DNA of 36,639 nucleotides from Stramenopiles sp. TOSAG23-3 (taxonomy: Eukaryota > Sar): assembly GCA_900128585.1 (NCBI GenBank), contig LT642196.1:1-36639 (forward strand). Reading direction: 5' to 3'. Below, one piece after another: positions 27,702 through 36,639 of the stretch. The translations under genes were made by a program, and so were the position numbers. The notes below the pieces were generated by a model, which saw nothing but the letters and a program-made list of their open reading frames with translations, was not told where the DNA came from and did not search any database. The number at the start of each line of letters is the position of its first letter. The first letter of the stretch is position 1.

Positions 27702-30700
27702 TCATGCTTCATCCTCGCTGCTGCTAGAAACGTCGTACAAATTCTTTGGCGAAGCCAGGGTTTGGTCCGTTTCAGGTTCTTCCATAGCAGCGTAGGCAGA
27801 GATCTGGTATTTGTCAGCGGCAGCAAGTGCAATATCGTCTGAGTAATCCCGTTCGCTGTAAACATTTTCATAGCCCCCAGACTCTTTGTCTACCGAAACA
27901 AAACGGTCACCCGTAGCATCGTCTGGCGCATGTAGAGAAACTTTCTCGTTTCTTAACTCATCTATGACAGCATATTTCCCATGTTTATGCATTCGATAAG
28001 ACGATGGGGCACTCTCTTGGCACACTTCCCATGTTCGTTTAAGCTGACCTTTTCTATGTTTTACCCCGCGCGAACTGCCATTACTCATCCACGTCTTTAC
28101 CTTCCAATGCTTTTCATTAGACTGAGTATCGTCGTTATGTTGGGGGAAGTTCGATGCTTTCACTGAGCGCCAACCTAACAGTCTCTCCGATTTTGATAGT
28201 CTCGGTACGGCTGGAGACACATATGCAACACCATCAACGGTTTGCCTCCTCACCGACGGGTCCCAGGCAGCCTCAGTGCGTTTCTCTTTTACAAAATTTT
28301 TGTCAAGCCGATCACAATAATAGTCAGAGAACGGCGGCAATCCTTCGCTTCGTGGGCGAAGCAATTTTACTTTCGTTTTGCCACAACGGATAGATTCGAA
28401 CGACTTTTGCAGCAAATGGTGGACCCCGTCAACAAGAGGCCACACTATTGCTCGCAGCACCAAATACAGGCAGACCAAGACGAAGAACACAAAATGAAAC
28501 ACCGTCGCACTATTTATTCTGTTTGATAGTTTATCGGAACCTTCTATCATAGAAATCTGGTCCATTTGGGTGAATCTGGTTGCTTCGGCATCATTGGTCG
28601 AAGATGCGAAGATGGTTGGGCTACTGTATACCCATGTTGCAAACGCCGACCGGAGACAAACTAAGTAAGGTATTACACCAACCATAGCACGAGGCATTGT
28701 TGCATCGACAGGGGGTGGGTGGCATGATAAACGAGCTAAATCTATTTTGTCTATGACGGATCCAAGTACAAGCCCACACGCTCCGATTACAAGCAATATA
28801 GGCATCCCAGGGGAAAATACAACTGGGACAGCGAAAAGTAACAATTGAGACGAAAGGCGCTCGTCGAGCGCAAACATTTTCCCCGCTATGGCATCATTCA
28901 TTTCCTGCTGACTCGTGAATTTTTCTGCGTTGTGCTTCGCTTGATGCGTATTGTAAGGCTTCAAAAAAAAGTAATGGATAACAAAGTGCAAATGCGATGT
29001 CAGAGATGACAAGAGAATGGTCGTTTGTATGAAAATTCCAACCACAGCGTACCAACCGCTGGTCAAATCGTCATATTCCCCATTAAAGAGAAAGGGCGTT
29101 GCGGACGATTCGCTGCCAGGTAAACGAAAGTAAATCAAAATAATTATGACGGACGTGTTCATAAATTGTCCTATCAGTGATAGCATGACGACTTGCGCTT
29201 CCTCCTTACTCACATGCGTATGGCGTTCTCGTTTCACTAAGTATTTAATAGCGAAAGTAATTCCAATATTTATCCCTGCAACAAGCACTGAACCGAAAAA
29301 CTTCAAAAAACCGGACCGTGCTATGTCCGTAAGAAAAGGCCCGCAAAGATCACCATCAGTTTCTAGAAACCTGGAACCTCCTGCAATACCGTTTCCTTCA
29401 AGGGATTTGTCAAGCCCGTTAATGCAATAGCAGCCCGCAATCGTTTTTGCAGGATAATCTTCGCCATTTTGATCCACACAAGTATCAGTTGAGGATGCGC
29501 TAACGCAAGGACAAAACTTCGTCGTTGACGGTTTCTCCCTAATGCAGGAGTGAAACGCCGCGGAGCAGGCGTCTATCTCCGTGTAAAATGCATCGAGCCC
29601 TTTGACTTTCATGAAATAAGATGACTGCGAAACAGATTTTCGGCAATTTACATCCTTGCCTTTATTTCGATTTAACTCAAGGGCAGGCAAGGATATGTTG
29701 TCACCAACAAGCGCATATGTCAATCGGTTCGACTGGCAAACAGAAAAACTGGGAATTTCTTTATCAATCGAACGCTTAACAGAGTGCACGATCCAAATTG
29801 CCAAGAAACTAAAGAGAAGTATTAAAAACACGGTAACTCGGCCAAAACATCGCCTTTTCCAGTTTTTCCCCGCAAACGACAAGTATTCAAATTGAACATC
29901 ACCCGGCTCTGGCGCTGTTCGCACACTTAAGTTGTGGCGATCTCGAAAACGCAACTGCGGCAAAGCAATGTGACATTTTGTGCAACACGCGCAAAATCTC
30001 TGGTTACGCTGTAACGCATAATCTTCCATACATCTCAAATAACTTTCTTCGTGGTTAAAAATTACGAACGCTGACACCACGTCATCCTTTTCTTCCATTG
30101 ATTTGAAACTCATCTCTTCCTCAAATTCGCATTTCAACAACATCTTTTCCGCCTTTTTGACCTTTTTAATGTTTGGGCCTTTCGAATACACTGTGCCTTC
30201 TGAAAATTTCTTAATTGTGGCCCGTTGTTGTCGCACGCGCTTTTGCAAGGTTGACAAATGCAAGTAATGCAAAAGCGCCCCCCCATTGTTCTTAACCAGC
30301 GTTACTTCTGCGACCCATTTCCCTACATACTTAGAGTCTCCATCGACATGCTCAACATCCATGACAGGTTTGACAATGCCTTCCTGATCGACTGATTTGG
30401 TTTCTTTTCCTTTTTTAGAAATCGCAGGTCGGCCCCTAATGTCCACTTTATCCAAGCAATAGAGGGACGAGAAATGCTCCAGCACTTCATCTTCGGTCGT
30501 GTCAGGAGGGAGCCCTTTATATATTTCTACAGAGAAATCGGAAGTTGTGGTGGTTTGAAGGTCTACCAGATCATTTGTTTTATCGACATAATCCCGCAGT
30601 CGAAAATATGCCGCGAAGAATACCACAGAAACTACAAAATCTAAGCCGGAAACCATGTAAGTTGCTCTCCATCGCTCTATTTTTGAACTTCCAAAATTCG

Positions 30701-31598
30701 TTTCTTGTCTGTAAAAGGGAGTTAAGGTACCATTGTTTAAACTCTGGTATTGCGAAGGAGCATACATGCCAGCACTCAACGCTGCTAGTGAAAAAGCACC
30801 AAGATTGCTGTTTTCAATTCCTGCTCCACCAGAGTACAAAATGAGAGCAGGAATAGACAGCAGTGCAGCCCCAAACATAAGTGCTGAAAACAGCGAGGCA
30901 ATTTCAAAGTATAGCCTGATTCCAACACCAAGTTTCTGCAAACGCCGTGCGGTTAAGTTGCATAATGAAGATTTTCCCTGTTCAAACATGTTTTCTGCTT
31001 TCTGCTGTGCAGCTTTGTCATATTCTGGGACCTTCCAGGGTGTTTCTTCAAAATCTGGCCCTAAATTTTCACCATCGCACTCAACTGTGGTAAAATGGCG
31101 CGTTATTACTTCGTCGCTGTGGTCGCCCCACACAAAGTTGTTGTTCTCCGGTTTTACCCATGTTTTGTAGCCGCTGGTGTTTTCCACGAAATAAGGCTGA
31201 CCACTTTCAGGGTCAATATATGCCGTCCAGACGGCACTTTCCGAGACCAGACTCTCTGTAGGCCACGTGCTGTCAACGCCAGATATTTCCGCTTCGCCAG
31301 TTACCTCATTCCACCGTTTCCCCCCAACATCTCCGGTGGTCTCAGACGCTTCGGCGTTGGCCTCATTGGTTTCGTCATACTCGTTTACTCCATCATACGC
31401 AGTTTTTTCGTTACTAGACGCTTCGTCATTAAACACATACTGCCCCTGAACGTTGTTTTCGCCTTCTTGTGAAGCCGAGATAGCACCATCTGTAAAGTCT
31501 TCAAACCCGTTGTTTTCTTCACCCGAGGTTTCCAGCAGCCCAATCGGGCTAGACAAAGTGGCCTCTTCCTCGTTGTACTCTTCTGTCATTTCGACCAT
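27702..31598 (-). CDS. OSCA/TMEM63 (CSC1)-like channel with N-terminal WW domain
   Basis: The product is 1298 aa from ATG 31598. The acidic N-terminus contains a WW domain (~124-150: W124, GxxYFVEN, W147, P150), which would bind Pro-rich ligands. Three hydrophobic helices follow (~230-256, ~265-283, ~316-333). A long cytosolic part (~345-590) has an RRM-like start (VEIYKGLPPDTTEDEVLEHF) and ends with TAPEPGDVQFEYL, the type of motif that precedes the pore helices in OSCA/TMEM63 channels. Then come a helix (~597-620), a Cys-rich extracellular loop (~12 Cys) not usual for the family, and several more helices to ~1060. The C-terminus is polar and acidic (~240 aa). OSCA/TMEM63 proteins are mechanically or osmotically gated cation channels. 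Assignment to this superfamily rather than TMC or anoctamin is by topology and motif. Confidence 0.72.
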   Translation of the reverse strand: MVEMTEEYNEEEATLSSPIGLLETSGEENNGFEDFTDGAISASQEGENNVQGQYVFNDEASSNEKTAYDGVNEYDETNEANAEASETTGDVGGKRWNEVTGEAEISGVDSTWPTESLVSESAVWTAYIDPESGQPYFVENTSGYKTWVKPENNNFVWGDHSDEVITRHFTTVECDGENLGPDFEETPWKVPEYDKAAQQKAENMFEQGKSSLCNLTARRLQKLGVGIRLYFEIASLFSALMFGAALLSIPALILYSGGAGIENSNLGAFSLAALSAGMYAPSQYQSLNNGTLTPFYRQETNFGSSKIERWRATYMVSGLDFVVSVVFFAAYFRLRDYVDKTNDLVDLQTTTTSDFSVEIYKGLPPDTTEDEVLEHFSSLYCLDKVDIRGRPAISKKGKETKSVDQEGIVKPVMDVEHVDGDSKYVGKWVAEVTLVKNNGGALLHYLHLSTLQKRVRQQRATIKKFSEGTVYSKGPNIKKVKKAEKMLLKCEFEEEMSFKSMEEKDDVVSAFVIFNHEESYLRCMEDYALQRNQRFCACCTKCHIALPQLRFRDRHNLSVRTAPEPGDVQFEYLSFAGKNWKRRCFGRVTVFLILLFSFLAIWIVHSVKRSIDKEIPSFSVCQSNRLTYALVGDNISLPALELNRNKGKDVNCRKSVSQSSYFMKVKGLDAFYTEIDACSAAFHSCIREKPSTTKFCPCVSASSTDTCVDQNGEDYPAKTIAGCYCINGLDKSLEGNGIAGGSRFLETDGDLCGPFLTDIARSGFLKFFGSVLVAGINIGITFAIKYLVKRERHTHVSKEEAQVVMLSLIGQFMNTSVIIILIYFRLPGSESSATPFLFNGEYDDLTSGWYAVVGIFIQTTILLSSLTSHLHFVIHYFFLKPYNTHQAKHNAEKFTSQQEMNDAIAGKMFALDERLSSQLLLFAVPVVFSPGMPILLVIGACGLVLGSVIDKIDLARLSCHPPPVDATMPRAMVGVIPYLVCLRSAFATWVYSSPTIFASSTNDAEATRFTQMDQISMIEGSDKLSNRINSATVFHFVFFVLVCLYLVLRAIVWPLVDGVHHLLQKSFESIRCGKTKVKLLRPRSEGLPPFSDYYCDRLDKNFVKEKRTEAAWDPSVRRQTVDGVAYVSPAVPRLSKSERLLGWRSVKASNFPQHNDDTQSNEKHWKVKTWMSNGSSRGVKHRKGQLKRTWEVCQESAPSSYRMHKHGKYAVIDELRNEKVSLHAPDDATGDRFVSVDKESGGYENVYSERDYSDDIALAAADKYQISAYAAMEEPETDQTLASPKNLYDVSSSSEDEA

Positions 31599-32730
31599 AT
31601 TGCTGCAGCCTATTCACCCAAATATTTTGGTCTTTTTGAGCGTGTACCGCGAGTTCTTGCAAGCAGTTGTTATGGCTTTTAGTTTTTACCTGAAACAGTA
31701 ATAATTCTCTCGATGATTTTATTAGGCAACCTTAACCACAGCAAGAAGTTGTCCAACCGACCCTATTAAAACAACAGCAACTTCGAAACTTCTGGTAGTT
31801 CACCTCCTCTACCGCCAAGCCGCCAAGTACAATTAGTAAGTGTGACAATACATATATTCTCTTACCTGTGGTGGATTGTACGAATATATTACAGCTGATA
31901 GTATAGAGACGATAAAAAAACTGGAGGAATTATTAGACAGACGATAAATTGGAAGAAAAATACAATTAATATTATTATACGAACAAGAAGACTATAGCCA
32001 AGACCCAAGACGACAAACAAAATTAAAACCGTTGTTAATTGTTTGTTGTTTGTGTTGCGGTTGATTTTTTGTTTTGTTTTTCGAATAGAGGCGATACGAT
32101 CCCTTCGAACATTTAAGTACAACTATATCCTATCAAAATATGACCCTTCGGGACGCCTACGTATAGCGTATCACAGGGGCCTATACTATCTTTCTATAAA
32201 ATTTACCTAATAAAGAATTTGGATCGATCCGCTCGGTAGAGATTTTAAGCATTTACATGAACACAGCATAATTCGCTGTGCTTTGTCGATTCGCCTGATC
32301 GCACCCACTCATTCCATTGTTAATGATAGGTGTAGGTACTTAATACATTACCATACTTTGTTTTGTCCTGTGCGACCTCTGCTCTCTGCTCCTCTGCTTC
32401 CCTTAATACTACGAGTAATATGTTAAAATAATAATAATAATAAAATAATAATAATACACTGTAATATAATAATAATAAAATATATTATATAAATAACGTA
32501 ATAATAATATATAAAAAATAATTAAATAATAATAATAATAGACTAATAATAATAATAATAAAAAAAATAATAGTGGCAGAATTGTTTTTAGTACATTGCA
32601 TTGACAATTGATGTTTGATCCTATAAAAACTAGAAGTACCCACCCCACGGCTTGATTGGTTCATTTTCCACGGAAAACGAGTTTTTTACGTTCCTTCTTC
32701 TTACAAAGAACACTTAAAGTAATTGCTGCA
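31599..32730. other. Divergent spacer between OSCA-like and cyclophilin genes
   Basis: No supported gene. A frame at 31889-32122 (minus) has only a TTG start. A hairpin CACAGC-ATAATTC-GCTGTG sits at 32263-32281. An (AAT/ATA)n tract covers 32421-32572. Confidence 0.5.
32421..32572. repeat. (AAT)n-rich microsatellite
   Basis: About 150 bases of almost pure A/T, mostly AAT/ATA units, upstream of the cyclophilin gene. Confidence 0.9.
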
Positions 32731-33579
32731 ATGTCGATATCGCGTGTCCTTCTTCACCTCATTGCATTTTTCGCCGGCTTGTGCTACTGCAACTCTGCGC
32801 TTTCAGACGACGGCGTCGTCGATGTAGAATTTGTTCTTGGTGGGCTGGAAGGTAATGTAAAGGCAGGCATAATTGTGATAACAGTGCACCCAGCGTGGGC
32901 ACCAGTTGGCGCACAAAGATTTCTTAACCTAGTAAAACTTAACCACTTTAAGGGATGTAAATTTTTCAGAGTGATAGACAACTTTATGGCACAAACTGGG
33001 ATTGCCCCGTTGCCTGACAAAAACTGGGACAAGAAACCCATCAAAGACGACCCCAACGTTGGGCAGTCAAATCGTCGTGGTTACGTAACCTTTGCGACTG
33101 CAGGCCCTAATACGCGAAGTCAACAGATTTTCTTTAACTTCAAGGACAACTCGTTTTTGGATAGCCAAGGTTTTACCCCTTTTGGTGAAGTTACCTCAGG
33201 CATGAAACTTATTGATTCGTTGCATGTGACAGGTGAAGGTGCTCCATCTGGGCCTGGCCCGCTGCAGAATAAAATTTTAAAAGAAGGAAATCAATACTTG
33301 GAGTCGAAATTTCCGAAACTTAGCTATATCGACTCATGCCATATTGTCGGGGCTGAGCTTCCTTCTGGTAGTTCAAATGATCTAAATCAAAAAGAAGAAG
33401 GCAACGGTGGAGATCAGAAGTTTGTTCGAGGAAAGAGCGAGACGGCAAGCACAGTGGCCCCGGGCATGTCCACAACGTCAATTTGGTCTGTTGCTGCGGT
33501 GATTTTGTTCATATGCATGTGCTTAACACCTTGTAAAAGTTTTCTTAAACACAATTCAACCCCGAGACGGAATGCATAA
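32731..33579 (+). CDS. Secretory-pathway cyclophilin (peptidyl-prolyl isomerase) with C-terminal membrane anchor
   Basis: Cyclophilins catalyse cis-trans isomerisation of prolyl bonds during folding. The product is 282 aa from the first ATG at 32731 (the frame extends to a TTG at 32656). Residues 1-23 form a signal peptide. The cyclophilin domain (~30-205) is divergent but keeps the key region FFRVIDNFMAQTG, with the catalytic Arg and the Phe and Gln, then RRGYVTFATAGPNTRSQQIFFNF and FTPFGEV. The usual active-site Trp is replaced by an aromatic or other residue in the SFLDSQGF segment. A Ser/Gly-rich stalk is followed by a hydrophobic helix (~250-268) and a short basic tail. It is likely a type I membrane protein of the ER or cell surface with the enzyme in the lumen. 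It is convergent with the PH-PX gene. Confidence 0.88.
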   Translation: MSISRVLLHLIAFFAGLCYCNSALSDDGVVDVEFVLGGLEGNVKAGIIVITVHPAWAPVGAQRFLNLVKLNHFKGCKFFRVIDNFMAQTGIAPLPDKNWDKKPIKDDPNVGQSNRRGYVTFATAGPNTRSQQIFFNFKDNSFLDSQGFTPFGEVTSGMKLIDSLHVTGEGAPSGPGPLQNKILKEGNQYLESKFPKLSYIDSCHIVGAELPSGSSNDLNQKEEGNGGDQKFVRGKSETASTVAPGMSTTSIWSVAAVILFICMCLTPCKSFLKHNSTPRRNA

Positions 33580-33794
33580 CGAAAGATAGCCAATATTTGT
33601 TTTACAATCAAAGGGAAACATTTACTTAAAAATTTACTATGTAGATAGACTGATCATCAGTTTTTTTTTGTAGATATCATAGACTGAATAAGGCTTTTTT
33701 ATTAAACACATATACATATATTTTATCATATCTTCAATCATATGATTTGATTAAGAAAATCACAGGAGCAGAGATAAATTCGCAAGTACATGAA

Positions 33795-33831
33795 TACTTA
33801 TAAATAACAACAGCCAATTTTCTTGTTTTTA
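33795..33831 (-). repeat. 3'-flank element copy 5
   Basis: Near-consensus copy with a 3-base insertion (AACAACAGCC). It starts 85 bases after the PH-PX gene stop, in sense orientation. Confidence 0.8.
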
Positions 33832-33834
33832 TAT

Positions 33835-33852
33835 AGGGTTATGGTTAGGGTT
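33835..33852. repeat. Short telomere-like TTAGGG motif
   Basis: GGGTTATGGTTAGGGTTA: three units of TTAGGG type, the middle one imperfect. Too short to be an active telomere. Confidence 0.5.
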
Positions 33853-33915
33853 AATATATATATATGGATATGATATTACACATTTTCTTTTCTTTCTTAT
33901 TAAGGGGTTCAAGGT

Positions 33916-36006
33916 TCAAAAAGAAAGGTCGTTCATGTCCTCCGCGCCAGCGGGCTTTTCCTTTTCTGAGCTGGGTTTGAACAGCACAGCACCTCTGGAA
34001 CTTTTGTTCCGAACAAGTTTTCTAGCATACCCCACCTCAACTTCGCGGCAATTTAACTCTATCGGTTCTCCTAATTTTATACCCTTGATCAGGCATCGCT
34101 CAAATAACCCCCCAGGCATGAAGCTTGACGGCCAAAACATGTTTGTTGAACTCTCGGCATCAGCCAAAAGGCCAGCTTCCTGGTATGCCGCTGCTACTAA
34201 CTCCGAGCAGAAGTAGCTCGATTTACTGGAAGAGTCTCCAAGACCGTCTTTTAGCAGCAACTTCTTTGGGGACAGACTATAAGGTTTTCCTTCAACTTTT
34301 TTGATGAACTTAACAAAGATCGAAGAAATGTCTTCTCTTGGTAGAGGAAACGACCCAGTCAAACTGCGTATTACGATCTTTGACGTTATGTGTTCACTGT
34401 ACACAAGAAGGCGATTTACCAACGGGTATATCTGTACACCATCACCTGTGGCTTCCAAAATATCAATGACCGTCTCGTTGCGGCGAATCACCACCGCTGC
34501 GTGGTCCCAGTCAGAAAATGTAATCGCACGCTGGAAGCCACTGAGAGAATTTCTCGACTGAAACAAAATGACATCACCAGTCTGGACAAAGTCTCGGACT
34601 TTTGAAATGTGAATAACCTTATTGTTTACTGCGGAACTCTGTGCTGCATGTTCTGACATGAAGCCAAGAAACGCTAAAACTTCTGGCCGACTAGAGGCCC
34701 AAGGGTGGGACAGAAGCTTGTTTAGATAATCAATTAACAACCGTCTGCGCCGGTCTACAAAATTTAAACCGAACGACTTTTGTATTGTCTTTGATGGAAG
34801 CCGTGGCAACGGTCGGCCCAAAGACACGGTTTTGTCTTCAGAGTACGCCCCGAGAAGCTTTTTCTGAAACTCCGAAAACTCTTTGTACCGTCGTGAAAGT
34901 ATCCACTTTAAAGACCCATTTTCAACATTAATCATGTAAGTCGAATACATCTTTCCAGATACTTGTTCTTTGTTCCTCTGGACTCGCAAGATATTGACAT
35001 GGATTTGGAGTTGAGGTACTAAATGCGATGGAACCAATTCAATGAACGGCAAGACATCATCGGAGTTGAACCTTTCTCGCAGCAGCAACGAAACAAGCGG
35101 TGTGCACTTTTGGAAGAAAAAACATTCTATTTCCCTCGCTTTGGCTTTTCTGTTTGCTGACGTGTCGTACCACCCCCTTCGGTACCACGCGCAATCTTTA
35201 TCTTGCGAGAAGCGTTTTCCTGTGACCAACACTCGAATCATAAAGTCGCTTAAAACATCGCTCGTCGATTCCGCTAACTTCTTCTTATTTTCGGCCTCAT
35301 CGGCTTCTTCAGAAGCCGTCGCCCTTGCAGCTTCTAAAACCGTTTTCATCAGCATGGTAATGCTAGCTTGCGGCGAAACGTTGCACAAAACTGGGCAACT
35401 GTCTGCCGTGATGCCATGGACATGGCACCTAAAACGCACACTTTGCACGATTTTTTTCCCGCCTTCACTCGCTAACAGTGGGTTGTGGTGTCTAGCATGA
35501 ATTTCCTTTGCCATATAAAAACGCTCATATTTTTTCTCATGGACGCTAAGAAGTTGTTCTAGATTCTTACCGGAAGCAACTTGAAGGGTTCCTCGGACGT
35601 TCGTCAGACGCCGAAAAACTTTGTCCGAAAGGATCGGCAACTGGATAATTTCTTTCAGCCAACACTGGAAGTCCATATCACACAATGGTGAAAATCTATA
35701 TTCGCGGGAACCCACATCAAAAACCATTTGAAACTTTTTGTGCGGTGACTTGTCGTCTTCGCGGTCGTCCATATCAAAATGTACCAACTGTACATCCTGA
35801 AGGTCAATAACACCCTTAAGGACTTCTTTACTACCGCCAAGAGCCTTTCCACTGTATGAAACAGAGAGTTTGTGGGTGTCTAAAACAACGGTCCTACTCT
35901 TTCCCTGTTTCAACATCGTGTGGCAGAGTTGATGAGTCAGGTCACTATCAACGTCTGCGTCCGACTCCGAGGTCAAGCGGGTCATCTCACACAAAAGCGA
36001 AGCCAT
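33916..36006 (-). CDS. PH-PX protein with permuted NlpC/P60-like (papain-fold) hydrolase domain
   Basis: The product is 696 aa from ATG 36006 (the frame reaches a GTG at 36036). A PH-like domain (~28-122) ends with the typical Trp helix (DFQCWLKEI). Residues ~190-330 resemble a Ras-binding/PI3K-like region, uncertain. A PX domain (~333-450) has the RRYKEF motif and the Pro-rich LPRLPSK loop that bind phosphoinositides. The C-terminal domain (~465-640) has GDVILFQ, then SDWDHAAVVI (candidate catalytic His ~502) and later SYFCSELVAAAYQEAG (candidate catalytic Cys ~600). This His-before-Cys order is that of permuted NlpC/P60 families (YiiX/LRAT-like). The protein would dock on phosphoinositide membranes and carry a thiol hydrolase or acyltransferase. 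The substrate is unknown. Confidence 0.8.
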   Translation of the reverse strand: MASLLCEMTRLTSESDADVDSDLTHQLCHTMLKQGKSRTVVLDTHKLSVSYSGKALGGSKEVLKGVIDLQDVQLVHFDMDDREDDKSPHKKFQMVFDVGSREYRFSPLCDMDFQCWLKEIIQLPILSDKVFRRLTNVRGTLQVASGKNLEQLLSVHEKKYERFYMAKEIHARHHNPLLASEGGKKIVQSVRFRCHVHGITADSCPVLCNVSPQASITMLMKTVLEAARATASEEADEAENKKKLAESTSDVLSDFMIRVLVTGKRFSQDKDCAWYRRGWYDTSANRKAKAREIECFFFQKCTPLVSLLLRERFNSDDVLPFIELVPSHLVPQLQIHVNILRVQRNKEQVSGKMYSTYMINVENGSLKWILSRRYKEFSEFQKKLLGAYSEDKTVSLGRPLPRLPSKTIQKSFGLNFVDRRRRLLIDYLNKLLSHPWASSRPEVLAFLGFMSEHAAQSSAVNNKVIHISKVRDFVQTGDVILFQSRNSLSGFQRAITFSDWDHAAVVIRRNETVIDILEATGDGVQIYPLVNRLLVYSEHITSKIVIRSLTGSFPLPREDISSIFVKFIKKVEGKPYSLSPKKLLLKDGLGDSSSKSSYFCSELVAAAYQEAGLLADAESSTNMFWPSSFMPGGLFERCLIKGIKLGEPIELNCREVEVGYARKLVRNKSSRGAVLFKPSSEKEKPAGAEDMNDLSF

Positions 36007-36639
36007 CGTGTACGCGGTAAGTAGCCCACACTTCACGGAAGAACGTGGCCGACTACGACGCGCTAAAGTTGCGATCTACCCGTCGTCTTTATTTTACAGT
36101 CAGGTGCATTGGTCAAGTGTCACACGGTGTCTACAAAACTCATTATCTTGCATTCAACGAAAAAATGAAAACGGTCAAAAACTAAAAGTTATCACCAGGA
36201 CGGAAGAAAGATACCGTAGTAGTGTAATTAGAAAGGTGACGACGGAGCGAGGAGGAAGGAAGAAGAAAAAAAGACAACCAACAACAACAGAGCACAACAA
36301 CAAGCCCCAATAATATTAGTGCCAAATAATAAAAATAGCCGCCCAACAACAATAAATAAAAAATAATAATAATAAAATTAAAAAAAAATGATGATGATTT
36401 TTTATTATTTTATTCTTTCTTCTAATCTATTCTTTCTTTCTTTCTTTCTTTCTTTCTTTGTTTCTTTGTTTCTTTGTTTCTTTGTTTGTTTCTTTCTTTC
36501 TTTCTTTCTTTGTTTCTTTCCTTTGTTTGTTTGTTTGTTTGTTTGTTTCTTTTTTCTTTCCTTTGTTTGTTTGTTTGTTTGTTTGTTTGTTTGTTTGTTT
36601 GTTTGTTTGTTTGTTTGTTTGTTTGTTTGTTTGTTTGTT
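36007..36639. other. 5' flank of the PH-PX gene ending in a microsatellite
   Basis: No gene supported to the window edge. A GAAGAAAG-rich purine stretch lies at 36195-36275 and AAT runs at 36330-36380. Confidence 0.5.
36411..36639. repeat. (TTTC)n/(TTTG)n microsatellite at the window edge
   Basis: About 220 bases of TTTC units changing to nearly perfect TTTG units that continue to the last base. Such a tract can end a contig. Confidence 0.95.

Larger units (their letters stand above)
33580..33915. other. Convergent spacer with 3'-flank element and telomere-like motif
   Basis: AT-rich 3' flanks of the cyclophilin and PH-PX genes. It holds a 3'-flank element (33795-33831), GGGTTATGGTTAGGGTTA directly after it (33835-33852), and an (AT)n run. 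No coding frame is supported. Confidence 0.6.

Noticed and set aside
31889-32122. 77-codon minus frame with two hydrophobic stretches
   Set aside because: TTG start only, AT-rich spacer composition, no family match.

Overview
This is nuclear DNA from a protist. The coding regions are long and almost free of introns, and TAA, TAG and TGA all serve as stops, so the code is standard. Two GT-AG introns can be supported: one directly after the start codon of RPS17, and a probable one in a 5' UTR. Intergenic DNA is AT-rich and full of AAT/ATA, CTT, TTCTTTC and TTTG microsatellites. Several products belong to families common in flagellated cells (polycystin channel, Dpy-30 motif protein, CCDC33-like C2/coiled-coil protein, TOG proteins). 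A free-living flagellated unicell is likely, but I cannot name the lineage from this window.

Layout. Bases 1-2682 (minus) hold the 5' part of a large secreted or surface protein with a Pmp-like beta-helix and Calx-beta/Ig-like repeats; it runs off the left edge. Bases 3590-4480 hold two small, apparently duplicated and decayed ORFs. Then come a PKD2-type channel (4873-7026), RTRAF (7496-8296) and thiamin pyrophosphokinase (8790-9605), all plus. ESF2/ABT1 and bystin (minus) and RPS17 (plus) form a small-subunit ribosome group at 9767-14523. A Dpy-30/TOG-like protein ending in a CaaX box (14738-16605, with an apparent frameshift) and a mitochondrial i-AAA protease (17255-19195) follow on minus. 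The right half alternates strand: PhLP2 (plus), CCDC33-like (minus), CLASP-N TOG protein (plus), WW-OSCA/TMEM63-like channel (minus), membrane-anchored cyclophilin (plus), PH-PX-NlpC/P60-like protein (minus). The window ends in a TTTC/TTTG microsatellite.

Divergent spacers are about 1.1-1.2 kb and carry polypurine/polypyrimidine or AAT tracts. Convergent spacers are 0.16-0.7 kb. Three of the convergent spacers carry a shared ~35-bp element (core TTGGCTGTTATTTAA), usually in sense orientation shortly after a stop codon.

Functional themes are 40S ribosome biogenesis (ESF2, BYSL, RPS17), chaperoning and proteostasis (PhLP2, i-AAA, cyclophilin), and cilium or membrane signalling (PKD2-like, OSCA-like, Dpy-30/TOG, CCDC33-like, PH-PX protein). 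No CRISPR, rRNA, tRNA, virus or intact transposon was recognised. The least familiar items are the PH-PX-peptidase-fold protein, the WW-OSCA fusion, the CaaX-tailed Dpy-30/TOG protein and the repeated 3'-flank element.
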